A DNA stretch of 64,000 nt from contig JASEIU010000006.1 in assembly GCA_030017715.1 (NCBI GenBank), positions 45,495 to 109,494 of the forward strand, given 5' to 3'. This stretch comes from Candidatus Saccharicenans sp. Lineage in GTDB: Bacteria; Acidobacteriota; Aminicenantia; Aminicenantales; Saccharicenantaceae. A program made the translations under genes and the position numbers. The notes under the pieces are model-generated. The model made no database searches, was not told the DNA's origin, and worked only from the letters and a program-made list of their open reading frames with translations. Within the stretch, counting starts at the first letter, position 1. The number at the start of each line of letters is the position of its first letter. This document shows, piece by piece, positions 1-8,559 of this stretch.

Positions 1-2392
1 AGTTAAAAGGCGCCACCACCGTGTGCACCGCCAGCCGGTCGCGGGGCGGGGTTTCGATCAGGCTGATATCCCGCAGGCCGCTCAGGGCCAGGTTGAGCGT
101 CCTCGGGATGGGGGTGGCGGTCAGAGTCAGAACATCGATCCTGGCCTTGAGCTGCTTGACCCTTTCTTTATGGCTGACCCCGAACCTTTGCTCTTCGTCG
201 ATTATCAACAGCCCCAGGTCATGAAAATCGATGTCAGGAGAAAGCAGCCGGTGGGTGCCGATGATGATGTCCACGAACCCCTTTTTCAGGTCCTCTATTA
301 TTCTCTGTTGTTCCTTCCGTGATTGCAGCCTGGTCAGGGCCTCCACCCGCACCGGGAAGAGTAGCATCCGTTGCCGGAAGGTGTTCAGATGTTGGACGGC
401 CAGAACGGTGGTCGGGCAGAGCACGGCCACCTGCTTTCCATCCATTACCGCCTTGAAAGCAGCTCTCATGGCCACTTCGGTTTTCCCGTAGCCGACATCG
501 CCGCACAGCAGGCGGTCCATTGGCCGCGGCGATTCCATGTCACGCTTGACTTCCTCAATGGCCCGGAGCTGATCCTCGGTTTCCTCGTAGCTAAACATCT
601 TTTCAAATTCCCCTTCCCACTGGCCTCCGGAACTGAAGGCAATGCCCTCAACCGTTTTTCTCCGGGCGTAGAGCTCCAGCAACTCCTGAGCGATTTCTTC
701 CACCGCTTTCTTAACCCGGGCCCTGGTCCTGGCCCAGGTCTGGGTACCGAGCTTATCCAGCTGGGGCGCAACCCCGGGCGAGCTGGAGAACTTCTGAACC
801 AGATTCAAATCCTCCACCGGCACCAGCAGCCGGTCGTCGTCGCGGTAGATGATTTCTATAAAGTCATGGCCCCGGCCGTCAATATCGAGTTTTTGCAGGC
901 CGTTGAAGCGCCCGACGCCGTATTCGGTATGAACCACATAATCCCCCTGATTCAAATCCTGAAACTGGGAGAAAAACAGCTTCCGGGGAACCCGGCTGAT
1001 GATGACCTTTTCCTCGGTGAAGATGTCCCGCTCGGCGAAAAAGAAAATTTTCTGTCGGGGGAAGCAGAAACCGCGTCGCAGCTGTCCCTCAATGAGGATG
1101 ACCTCTTCTCCCCGGGGATTCTCCCGGGGGTCGGCCAGGATTCTGACCGGAATATCCTCCTCCCGCAGCACCGAGGCCAACCGATCCCGCCTGCCCGGAT
1201 TAGAAAGGAAAAGATAACAGAGGTCGCGTTCTTCCTGGCGTTTCTTCAGGTACTGAAGGAAGAACGGAACCCGGTTGTCAAAGCGAGGCACCGGCTGGAA
1301 GGAAAAATGCAGCCGGTCCTCGTCTTCTACTTCGCTCAGTTCAGTCAGTTTAAGCGACCGAGACCGGATTGAGCCCAGAATTTCAGGCGGAAAGATTTCT
1401 TCCGGCGGCAGATAGAAAGCCGATTGACCGGCTGACTCCTCATATGCCCTCCGCCATTCAGCCAGCCGTTCCTCCCAGTCTTTTTCTGCCAGCTCGGGTT
1501 CCTCAAATATGAACAGCGGATTTTCCAGGAGCGCCGTAAGCGGAGCAAAATGCTCCTTGACCAGCAGGGCCGAGTAGGTAAACGACGGGAAGACCTCTCC
1601 CCCTCTTAGCAGCTCGATCTTCCTCTCCAGGTCCCGGCTGCCGGGAGAGCGTTTTCTGGCCAGACGGCAAAATTTTTCTATGAACTCAGGCCCTCCCGGG
1701 AATTCTCGAAGTGAAGGAATGACCGTCGAATCTATACGGTTTAACGATCTCTGAGTCGAAGCATCAAATTCGCGGATCGAGGCCACCTGGTTGCCGGCCA
1801 ACTCCAGGCGAACCGGGTAATCTGTCCAGACCGAATAGACATCCACAATGCCGCCCCGGTAGGCATACTCGCCGGCCGAAGCTACCAGGTCCTCATGGAC
1901 ATAACCGAACTCCTTCAGCCTTTCCAGCAGCCAGTCCCGGTCGAGCTCAGCTCCCGCGGTCAGTCTGATGAATGATTTTTCCAGGTCTCGGGCTGCCGGC
2001 ACCGGCTTCAATAACCCGCCCGGGTTGGCCAGGATGAGGGGCCGGTGACCGAGGCTAAGGGAGTAGAAAGTCTTCATCCTGGAAGAGACAGCCTCCAGCG
2101 GGGCGGCCACTTCCAGATAGGGCTCAGGGCTCAGGGCCGGCAAAATCTGAACTTCTCTTTTTACTGACAGCAGCCGGAGGAAATTCTCGGTTTCCAGTCT
2201 GGCTTCGTTCAGCGAACGGTTTCCCGGCACGATGACCACGATCGGTCGGTCAATCTCTTTGGCCAGCAGAGCGTAAAAATAGGGACGGGCTTCAGCTATC
2301 AAGCCCGGTAAAAAAAGACAGTCCTCCCCCTTTTTTAATCTGGCTACCAGGGCCTTAAACTCCGGCAGCCCGGCCAGAAATTCCAGACTCAC
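1..2392 (-). CDS. mfd: Transcription-repair coupling factor Mfd (partial, 3' end outside window)
   Basis: Open reading frame of 797 codons running off the left edge. Mfd is a DNA translocase that removes RNA polymerase stalled at lesions and recruits the UvrABC system. Visible parts are a UvrB-like N-terminal region, an RNA polymerase-interaction domain (GDYVVHTEYGVGRF, about residues 480-495), helicase motif I GDVGYGKT near residue 630, motif II DEEQRFGV and motif III TATPIPRTL. The last part of the translocase and the C-terminal domain lie outside. The start is taken as GTG at 2392 because an in-frame TAA sits at 2404-2402 and the protein N-terminus fits. No Shine-Dalgarno is visible; TAAAAT stands 6 nt before the GTG, suggesting a leaderless message. 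It is read away from the DUF5916 gene behind it. Confidence 0.95.
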   Translation of the reverse strand, partial: MSLEFLAGLPEFKALVARLKKGEDCLFLPGLIAEARPYFYALLAKEIDRPIVVIVPGNRSLNEARLETENFLRLLSVKREVQILPALSPEPYLEVAAPLEAVSSRMKTFYSLSLGHRPLILANPGGLLKPVPAARDLEKSFIRLTAGAELDRDWLLERLKEFGYVHEDLVASAGEYAYRGGIVDVYSVWTDYPVRLELAGNQVASIREFDASTQRSLNRIDSTVIPSLREFPGGPEFIEKFCRLARKRSPGSRDLERKIELLRGGEVFPSFTYSALLVKEHFAPLTALLENPLFIFEEPELAEKDWEERLAEWRRAYEESAGQSAFYLPPEEIFPPEILGSIRSRSLKLTELSEVEDEDRLHFSFQPVPRFDNRVPFFLQYLKKRQEERDLCYLFLSNPGRRDRLASVLREEDIPVRILADPRENPRGEEVILIEGQLRRGFCFPRQKIFFFAERDIFTEEKVIISRVPRKLFFSQFQDLNQGDYVVHTEYGVGRFNGLQKLDIDGRGHDFIEIIYRDDDRLLVPVEDLNLVQKFSSSPGVAPQLDKLGTQTWARTRARVKKAVEEIAQELLELYARRKTVEGIAFSSGGQWEGEFEKMFSYEETEDQLRAIEEVKRDMESPRPMDRLLCGDVGYGKTEVAMRAAFKAVMDGKQVAVLCPTTVLAVQHLNTFRQRMLLFPVRVEALTRLQSRKEQQRIIEDLKKGFVDIIIGTHRLLSPDIDFHDLGLLIIDEEQRFGVSHKERVKQLKARIDVLTLTATPIPRTLNLALSGLRDISLIETPPRDRLAVHTVVAPFN

Positions 2393-2394
2393 GA

Positions 2395-2426
2395 TGTTAT
2401 TTTAGACGAGAGAGGGGCCAAGGTCT
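2395..2426 (-). promoter_or_regulatory. Putative promoter of mfd with -10 six nt from the start codon
   Basis: On the minus strand TAGACC (4 of 6 to TTGACA), a 17-nt spacer and TAAAAT (5 of 6 to TATAAT) end 6 nt before the GTG of mfd. Transcription would start at or next to the start codon. It is one of several such arrangements in the window. Confidence 0.4.
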
Positions 2427-2490
2427 ATCCTCGGCCCCGATTTATGTGGATGGGCAAGCCATTATCGCGCCGAAAGCAGGGCCTGTCAGT

Positions 2491-2775
2491 CTATATTCTC
2501 CACCAGTAGGAAAACTTCATAAAGACTCCGTAATTGGTGCGCCCGTAATGCCCGAACTCATCGCGCAGATAATTGGAATCGACCCCTAAGTAAAAGAGGG
2601 TTCCCGGCCGCAGGACCCAGCTCAGCAACAGACTGCCGAAAATTCTCCTGTAGTAGTCGTTGTAATCAACGATGGTTCTGATGGCCAGAGTCTTGGAGAC
2701 CTGGAAAGTTGTCTTCTGCCTGACTACCAGGTAATCCCAGAGTTTCTGGCCACCCCTTTCCCTCCAGAACGTTTG
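2491..2775 (-). pseudogene. In-frame continuation of the DUF5916 gene beyond a TGA codon
   Basis: After the TGA at 2778-2776 the same reading frame stays open for 94 more codons to a TAG at 2493-2491. The extension (begins QTFWRERGGQ, ends FMKFSYWWRI) looks like the missing last strands of the upstream barrel: alternating polar/aromatic strands, a KTTFQVSKTLAIRTIVDYN segment typical of this family, and a run of aromatic residues at the extreme C-terminus as expected for an outer-membrane beta barrel. This piece has no start codon or ribosome-binding site of its own. It is read as part of one gene split by a nonsense codon or base-call error, or read through. Confidence 0.75.
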
Positions 2776-4665
2776 TCAGTTGACATCCAGGCCGAGCTGT
2801 AGCCTTTTTTCCGGCTTGAGTGTCAGAAACAACCCGTAGACGTTGCTGTAGCCGAGAAAGGGCTCTTCCGGGTCGTAGTTGATGCTGTCGCCGGTCTGAA
2901 AATAAAAGTTCAGCGGCAGCCAGCTCAAAAAAGTGGTCTGACCTTCCAGGTAAAAAGTGGTCTTGTTGAAATCTATATCGGCATAACTCTCCATGGAGCG
3001 GGTCAGGAAAACGAATATCCGGTTGAATTCGGTCAATCGGAATTGAAGCCTGGCCCTGAACCATTTGTCCTGGACCAGGTCGCCCTTATAGGAATCTCTC
3101 TGGGCCACCTGAAGGTTCAGGTCGACCTGGTTAAGATATTTCCGGTCGGTGAACAGGTTGAAAAAAGTGAACAGCCCGGTCAGGCGGTAGTCCACCCGGT
3201 TGACGAATCCCGAGGAGGCTTCGAAATCGGGATGCATGGCCTGAAAATAGCCGCCGGCTCCCCAGTGAAGCTTTTTCCTGAGCCTGGTGTAATAATAAAA
3301 TTCGCTGTAAAGGGCCGGAGCCAGGGCTGTGTTTCGTTCCTCGTTTTTGGTGTCGGAGGCCAGCGCCTGGAAGGAGAAGAAAAACCGGTCTTTGAAGCGC
3401 CATATGCCGTCGATTCCGGCCACCCGGTTCCAGGCCCCGCCGGTAATTTCTTTATCGGCCAGGGTGAAGCCCAGGTAGGACTGGTCGAAGACATCGGCCT
3501 TCACCCGGAAGATATTGAACAGGGCATTGCGGTCCACCGTCTCCTCTCCGCCCCCGTTGTGAACCTCCCACAGACTTTCGGTTGGTTTCTGGTCGTAGGC
3601 GGTGAGCAAGCCGTAGGAGAACCGCCCGGTCTTGCCGGTGATCCTGGCTCCAAATAGAGGGTCGATAATCCGCCGGGTATAAACCATTTCGATGGCCGGA
3701 TAGCGGAAAATTTCCATGCCTTCCAGGAAAAACGGTCTTTTTTCTTGATAGTAGAGCGCATAGCGAAGATTCAGGTCAATCTGGGGGACATCGGCTTCAA
3801 TCTGACTGAAGTCGGGGTTGGCCGTCAGGTCCAGGGTCAGGTTGGAATTGGCACCGTACTTAAGATTCAGGCCCGGCTGGACATCAATTTTCTGTCCTTC
3901 AGTCTTGGCCGAGGTGACCACCGGCATAATCTCCAGGTTTTTCCCTTTTTCTAAGTTGCCGGTCAGAGTGAAGGGTCGGCCCTGGCTGAGTAATCCCGGA
4001 ATCGACCTTGAATAGCGCGGCCAGATGATTATCTCGCCGGTTCGGGGCAGATTGCGCCCCAGAACAATATTCCATGTTTTGGGATCCTGGTCGGGAAAGC
4101 GGATACTCTTAAAGGGAATAGCTGCCTCCACCACATAACCCTGGTCATCCATCTTTCCGTCCGATACGAAGAACGTGTCCCAGGAGTCATCCATGTTATC
4201 GTTGCCGCCTTCCTCCATTCTCATGAAATCCGCCTGAACTCCGATGGGATTCAGGACGAAAGTGAAAGCCCGACGTTTTTCTCCGAAGGTGTCGAGGAAA
4301 ACGATAACCCAGTCATCCTCCATGCATCGGTCCCGACCGGTGACCGAACAGCGGATTTTTTTCGGCTGGGAATCAAAACAGCGAAAAGCCAGATACAGGT
4401 TTTTCTGGTCATAACCAAGGTAGGCCACGGTTTTTTCGCTCGGCTGGCCGTTTTCCTTTGGGGACAGCTGGACGAAATCGTCTATTCTGAGCGCTTCGCG
4501 TTCGTAAATTTCATCCAGCGTTCCGTCGATTCTGGGAGGTTGAGACAGGCGAGGAATGGCCAGTTTCTCTTCCCGGACCCGGCTTTCAGTCTGGGCCAGG
4601 ACGGAAGCGACCACCAGGAGGGGAATCATAGCCAGCATTACCAGGCGCTTGATGTTTTCAGTCAT
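2776..4665 (-). CDS. DUF5916-type outer-membrane protein with carbohydrate-binding-like N-domain, ended by a premature TGA
   Basis: 629 codons up to the TGA. The N-terminus has a signal peptide (MTENIKRLVMLAMIPLLVVA...LAQ). Residues of about 25-220 resemble the CBM9-like domain of this family (PRIDGTLDE, then VFLDTFGEKRRAFTFVLNP). The rest is rich in amphipathic strands and carries the family segments DFSQIEADVPQIDLNLRY and EKRPFFLEGMEIF, as in surface barrels annotated DUF5916. The molecular role of the family is unknown. The start at 4665 is preferred over the in-frame TTG at 4680 because GAGGAATT lies just before the ATG. The frame continues past the stop to 2491, so the intact protein would be about 724 residues. 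It is a single gene with no operon partner. Confidence 0.85.
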   Translation of the reverse strand: MTENIKRLVMLAMIPLLVVASVLAQTESRVREEKLAIPRLSQPPRIDGTLDEIYEREALRIDDFVQLSPKENGQPSEKTVAYLGYDQKNLYLAFRCFDSQPKKIRCSVTGRDRCMEDDWVIVFLDTFGEKRRAFTFVLNPIGVQADFMRMEEGGNDNMDDSWDTFFVSDGKMDDQGYVVEAAIPFKSIRFPDQDPKTWNIVLGRNLPRTGEIIIWPRYSRSIPGLLSQGRPFTLTGNLEKGKNLEIMPVVTSAKTEGQKIDVQPGLNLKYGANSNLTLDLTANPDFSQIEADVPQIDLNLRYALYYQEKRPFFLEGMEIFRYPAIEMVYTRRIIDPLFGARITGKTGRFSYGLLTAYDQKPTESLWEVHNGGGEETVDRNALFNIFRVKADVFDQSYLGFTLADKEITGGAWNRVAGIDGIWRFKDRFFFSFQALASDTKNEERNTALAPALYSEFYYYTRLRKKLHWGAGGYFQAMHPDFEASSGFVNRVDYRLTGLFTFFNLFTDRKYLNQVDLNLQVAQRDSYKGDLVQDKWFRARLQFRLTEFNRIFVFLTRSMESYADIDFNKTTFYLEGQTTFLSWLPLNFYFQTGDSINYDPEEPFLGYSNVYGLFLTLKPEKRLQLGLDVN

Positions 4666-4879
4666 AATTCCTCGTCTCAAAATTAAAAATTAACAGGATG
4701 TAAATAAAAACGTTTTTCAGGGTTAAAAGGTTCACTCCGGCGGCCATTTCCTCTTTTGCCGCCGCCGACGAAGCCAGGCCGGCCAGTTTTTCTCCTGACC
4801 CGACCTTTGTTGGCCGGCGTTCAGAGAAAGAAAATCCTTCCGAATCGGGATTTGAGTCGGAAACTTTTTGGTTGAGTTT

Positions 4880-5956
4880 CTAATCCTTGACCCGGCCGAC
4901 TTCAAACAGAGGTTCGCCCCGGTTGCAGGGCGGGGTGCCGATTATGTACAGCAACATCCCGGCAAAGGGAGCCTTCACCTCTTCCAGAAGATTCCCGTGG
5001 TAATCGGTTATGAGGCCGACCACTTCCCCGGCCCTCACATAATCGCCCATTCCGGAACGGGGGTAAAAAAGGCCGTCGTGGCTGGAGTAGATAACTTCAT
5101 ACTTATCAATCCAGACGGCGTCAGGTCGAAGGTCGGCCTCTCCCGGAAGCATCCGGAAATATTTCATGAGGTTCAGGAGACCGGCCACATTGGCGGCCAC
5201 CGCTTCTTCGTCCACCCGACCCAGGAAACCGGACTCGGTGGTGATGGCCGGTTTTTTCCTGACGATGGCTGTGTTGCCCAGATACTTAGATTCCCCGGGG
5301 TCCTGGCTTCTGGTATTGTCGATTATGATGTGCTTCAGGCCGAAGGCCAGTGACATCTCCCGGGTGACGGCATCCAGTTTTTTATCTCCGGAGAGCATCC
5401 AGTAGGTATAAGGAATTAAAGCTTCGTTTCCGTCCCCGCAGTGCATATCGACCAGGGCCTCGACCTTATCTATTATTTCGGCTGTTATTACCGCCGCTAT
5501 CCGCTGGCTCTGAGTTCCGTTAAGGTCGCCCGGGAAAACCCGGTTGAGGTTTTTCCAGTCATACGGATTGTAATAAATGGTACGTTTTTGAAAGGCCGGC
5601 AAATTGGCGATGTGCACCAGCACCAGAGTTCCGCTCAGCTCTTCCGGCCTGACAATTTCCTTGACTCTGTAAAGCGCCAGGATCGGCGGATATTCATAAG
5701 GATGAACTCCGGCCACGGCCGCCAGCACCCGGCCAGGCTTTCGGCCGTTGATGATAGTCACCGGAATTCTGGTGGCCGGGTCAACTCCGGCCGGAACCTC
5801 AAGAAAGCCGGTTACGACTTCCCCGGGCCTGGCCGCGAGCTGACCGATAGAAAAAACCCTGCCCGCGGCGGCCTGACTCCGACCTGAAAATGACAGAATC
5901 AGGCTCAGGGCAACCGCCAGAAAAATAATGGGCCCGGAAATCTTTTTTCCGCTCAC
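4880..5956 (-). CDS. Exported succinylglutamate desuccinylase/aspartoacylase-family metallohydrolase
   Basis: 358 residues. An N-terminal signal peptide (hydrophobic residues about 8-25, then SGRSQAAA) precedes an M14-like zinc hydrolase domain of the AstE/AspA family. The zinc ligands are visible as the H-x-x-E pair in GVHPYEY and the later histidine in DMHCGDGNE. The C-terminal part (APFAGMLLYIIGTPPCNRGE) matches the small beta-rich domain that ends these proteins. Family members deacylate N-acyl amino acids or trim small peptides. The substrate here is unknown, and export makes cytoplasmic arginine catabolism unlikely. The start is GTG, with GGAGGACAG directly before it. The gene stands alone, with about 200 nt of empty sequence on each side. 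Confidence 0.85.
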   Translation of the reverse strand: MSGKKISGPIIFLAVALSLILSFSGRSQAAAGRVFSIGQLAARPGEVVTGFLEVPAGVDPATRIPVTIINGRKPGRVLAAVAGVHPYEYPPILALYRVKEIVRPEELSGTLVLVHIANLPAFQKRTIYYNPYDWKNLNRVFPGDLNGTQSQRIAAVITAEIIDKVEALVDMHCGDGNEALIPYTYWMLSGDKKLDAVTREMSLAFGLKHIIIDNTRSQDPGESKYLGNTAIVRKKPAITTESGFLGRVDEEAVAANVAGLLNLMKYFRMLPGEADLRPDAVWIDKYEVIYSSHDGLFYPRSGMGDYVRAGEVVGLITDYHGNLLEEVKAPFAGMLLYIIGTPPCNRGEPLFEVGRVKD

Positions 5957-6158
5957 CTGTCCTCCTTCCCTGCCGGAAAATTCGGGAGGCCCGATACCGC
6001 GGACACAACCGGGAATCGGGCCGGGTTATTATTCTATTAAAATCGGCCCGGCAGAATCCAGCTTTTACCCGACCGGAAGTGGGCACAGAAGCCAGCCCGA
6101 TATATGAACATTCATTCATATATCGGCGGCACAGCTCTCTCCCCGGAGTCCGGTCCGG

Positions 6159-6383
6159 TCATTCTTCTCCCGGTTCGGTGGCCGTCGATTTCTCAATCCT
6201 GACCTGCCGGCCGTTTTCCAGCCGGCACAGATAGATTTCTCTGGTCAGGCCGCTTCGGCCGCTCCTGATTCTTTTTTGCCAGATGATTTCAGCCACTTCA
6301 AGCCTGTGGCCACCGGCCCAGACCGCCCGGGGTTTCTCCTGGCCGCAGTATCCCGCATACCATTCTACCCGGTCAAAGTCCAT
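6159..6383 (-). CDS. Small hypothetical protein (74 aa)
   Basis: Not recognised with certainty. It has a soluble composition, with a short beta-rich pattern (DRVEWYAGYCGQEKPRA, GGHRLEVAEIIWQKRI, TREIYLCRLENGRQVRIEK) and no membrane segment, resembling the small DUF6504-type proteins only in general style. The ATG at 6383 has GCGAGG about 10 nt upstream; a TTG three codons earlier is an alternative. Biased, non-shadow amino-acid use and the absence of any better frame support a real gene. Function unknown. Confidence 0.6.
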   Translation of the reverse strand: MDFDRVEWYAGYCGQEKPRAVWAGGHRLEVAEIIWQKRIRSGRSGLTREIYLCRLENGRQVRIEKSTATEPGEE

Positions 6384-6808
6384 CGCTTCCAACCTCGCCT
6401 GCTTCTATTATAATCCCTGGTTATCTAAAAGACATCTCCGTCATTCAGCTCGATTTACCGGTTCTCTTCCATTCCAGACGGAATCTATCCTAAGGAAGGT
6501 CGGCCGGTCAGCTTTCCCGGGCCTTTTCCGCTGACTTATTGAGTCCGATTCGCCCCGAAACTTTGTTATCCGGGCGGAATCCCTTGTCCTGTCACCTCGT
6601 TTTACCCCGGGGACTCATTCCCAAATTGGACAGCGGCAATTCCGGCTCCGGTCCTCGCCTTGATACTTTGCGTCAGTCGAAGCAGCCTTTACCCGCCCCG
6701 GCCAACATATTAAACTGAAAGCCAACTATTCTTTAATCCTTCTTTCTTCTTTTTATCTTCCTTCTTTTAAGGCATCTCTGTTTCCGCGATTGCAGACTAT
6801 AAATTGAA

Positions 6809-6954
6809 GGAGGGTGGCACGGCCTGTCTCCGAACCGCCCGCAGCGGAAGGGGTTCCCCACGGGGGGATGGGTGGAGCGACGATGGGAGGGGGAGCGCCG
6901 TGACAGGCCCCTCCTATTACAAGAGCCGAAACAGAAACAGCAAGAGATGGATTT
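6809..6954 (+). repeat. Structured intergenic repeat, copy 1 (identical to copy 2)
   Basis: 146 bp identical to 7100-7245 and strongly similar to 38321-38460. Nested inverted segments are visible: GGAGG (6809-6813) with CCTCC (6910-6914), CACGGC (6818-6823) with GCCGTG (6897-6902), and CTCC..ACC with GGTGGAG inside. Small hairpins include CCGC/GCGG and GGGG/CCCC. There is no plausible protein. Strand is given only for the orientation shared by all copies. Confidence 0.9.
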
Positions 6955-7099
6955 CAGGAGGCTGGCGCGACCTGACAGCCCCCCTTACAATTTTATCCGG
7001 CAATGAATCGGCAAGGATGCTATATCCGGAGCGAGGCCTGGCCAGGCAGGACGTTCTTTCTAATCCGGGCCAATAAAGAACCGGCGATGAAAGGTTTTC
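6955..7099 (+). repeat. Degenerate repeat unit and spacer between copies 1 and 2
   Basis: 6955-6990 reads like the 5' arm of copy 3 (GAGGCTGGCGCG) joined almost directly to a 3' arm (TGACAGCCCCCCTTACAA), as if the centre of a copy had been lost. 7051-7080 matches 38273-38302 in 27 of 30 positions, so the repeat unit extends about 50 bp upstream of the hairpin in copies 2 and 3. Confidence 0.6.
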
Positions 7100-7245
7100 G
7101 GAGGGTGGCACGGCCTGTCTCCGAACCGCCCGCAGCGGAAGGGGTTCCCCACGGGGGGATGGGTGGAGCGACGATGGGAGGGGGAGCGCCGTGACAGGCC
7201 CCTCCTATTACAAGAGCCGAAACAGAAACAGCAAGAGATGGATTT
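7100..7245 (+). repeat. Structured intergenic repeat, copy 2
   Basis: Base-for-base identical to 6809-6954 over 146 bp. It ends 134 nt before the start codon of the amidotransferase-like gene at 7380. Perfect identity between neighbours implies recent duplication or gene conversion. Confidence 0.9.
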
Positions 7246-7379
7246 GCTGAGGGGGGACGCCGCTACGGGACCCTTTTTCCTATCCGGGCCAAGGCCTGAA
7301 CAAAGATGCCTTCTTCTCCTCAGCGGGTTTGAATGTTCCGCCGCGAAACAATATAATGGCCATCAGGACGGAGGTGACC

Positions 7380-8543
7380 ATGAGACCGAACAGGCTGCTG
7401 CCGGCCATCCTGATATTTCTGGTTTTGTTTTTCGGCCTGACTACCCCGCCGCTCAAGGCGCAATCGGGCGAGGTCCGATTGACGGTTTTTTACCCCTCGA
7501 TTGGCACCATACGGAATATTCAGGCCCTGAGAGAGAACAGCTTCCTCGACCTTCCCGGTCTTAAAGTGACCGGCCTCTACCACCTTCAGGAAGCCACCAA
7601 TTACGAAGAGGCCCGGAGATACGTCAGGGACAACGGCCTCGACTGGTTCACCTTCCAGGCCTTCTCGGCCGATTTAGGTCCGGACAATATCTTCAAAACC
7701 AACGGCCTTACGGCCGGGCTGACCGAAATTTTCAGGCAGTCCGACGGGATCATATTTTTCGGAGGTCCGGACATACCTCCGGCCGTCTGGGGCGAGCGAA
7801 CCAGCCTCCTGACCGAGATCACCGACCCCTACCGGCATTATTTCGAACTATCAGCCATCTTTCACCTGCTGGGCGGCTACCAGGACCCCGATTTCAGGCC
7901 CCTGCTGGAAGAAAATCCGGAACTTCCGGTCCTGGGCATCTGCCTGGGAGCTCAGAGCCTGAATGTCGGAACCGGGGGCACGCTCATTCAGGATATCTGG
8001 TCCGAAGTCTACGGCCAAAATTATGTTGAAGACATCATCGCCCTGGGCCCCGACCGCTGGCATAATAATCCCTTTATTAAGCTCCGCCCGGACCTCAAGC
8101 TCAGCGGCTACAGTTTCCACTGGATAAAGCTGTTGCCGGACGGGTTTTTTGTCAGAACTCTGGGTTTTTCCGACCGCGACCGCCCCCGGATTCTCAGCTC
8201 TCACCACCAGGCCTTTAAGAAACCTGGACGGGGCTTCAAAGTCATAGCAGTCTCGCCCGACGGAAAAATCCCCGAGGCTATTCACCATACCAAATACCCC
8301 AACGTCCTCGGACTGCAATTCCATCCGGAACACTATCGCCTCTGGGACCGGAACCTTCAGATCCGATTCAAGCCGGATGATAAACCGACCAGCTACCACG
8401 AAATTCTGAGCTCCAGCCCTCCGAGCCTCGAATTTCATCGCCGCATCTGGCAATGGTTGAACGAAGCCATGAAGAAAAACAGGCTCAGCCGGCCCCGACT
8501 GAAACCTGATAACCCGCAGGTCCTTTCCTCGCTCTGCCGATGA
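7380..8543 (+). CDS. Exported class I glutamine amidotransferase-like hydrolase (peptidase C26 type)
   Basis: 387 residues from the ATG at 7380, which has GGAGG six nt upstream; two earlier in-frame ATGs lack a site. A signal peptide (MRPNRLLPAILIFLVLFFGL..LKAQS) directs export. The catalytic triad of class I amidotransferases/gamma-glutamyl hydrolases is visible: nucleophile Cys in GICLGAQ, and His and Glu in LQFHPEHY; GGPDIPP is the usual loop. Relatives (PuuD, gamma-glutamyl hydrolase) cleave gamma-glutamyl bonds in the cytoplasm, so a secreted member probably acts on extracellular or periplasmic gamma-glutamyl compounds or peptides. An insertion (about residues 170-215) between fold elements is longer than in PuuD. 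Substrate unknown. Confidence 0.8.
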   Translation: MRPNRLLPAILIFLVLFFGLTTPPLKAQSGEVRLTVFYPSIGTIRNIQALRENSFLDLPGLKVTGLYHLQEATNYEEARRYVRDNGLDWFTFQAFSADLGPDNIFKTNGLTAGLTEIFRQSDGIIFFGGPDIPPAVWGERTSLLTEITDPYRHYFELSAIFHLLGGYQDPDFRPLLEENPELPVLGICLGAQSLNVGTGGTLIQDIWSEVYGQNYVEDIIALGPDRWHNNPFIKLRPDLKLSGYSFHWIKLLPDGFFVRTLGFSDRDRPRILSSHHQAFKKPGRGFKVIAVSPDGKIPEAIHHTKYPNVLGLQFHPEHYRLWDRNLQIRFKPDDKPTSYHEILSSSPPSLEFHRRIWQWLNEAMKKNRLSRPRLKPDNPQVLSSLCR

Positions 8544-8559
8544 TCATTAAAAGCCTCTA

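Larger units (their letters stand above)
6393..7379. other. 987-nt gene-free region carrying structured repeats
   Basis: No convincing coding frame. 6393-6808 is unique sequence with pyrimidine-rich stretches (about 6730-6780) and nothing recognisable. 6809-7245 holds two identical copies of a GC-rich 146-bp repeat separated by a degenerate unit. 7246-7320 is a further decayed tail with the repeated word ATCCGGGCCA. The last 30 nt lead into the ribosome-binding site of the gene at 7380. Confidence 0.7.

Noticed and set aside
371-1372. Long plus-strand open frame of 333 codons
   Set aside because: It lies entirely antisense to mfd, whose motifs are unmistakable, and its own product has no recognisable features.
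2776-2778. Selenocysteine or reassigned TGA codon
   Set aside because: No enzyme-type context or nearby SECIS-like hairpin was evident for a barrel protein, and other genes here end normally at TGA, so nonsense mutation, base-call error or read-through is simpler.
6804-7194. Short frames through the 146-bp repeats as protein genes
   Set aside because: They differ in frame between copies, are Gly/Arg-rich by base composition and lack ribosome-binding sites.
6809-7245. CRISPR array
   Set aside because: Only two identical units of 146 bp with internal hairpins; unit length and spacer content do not fit, and no cas genes are near.
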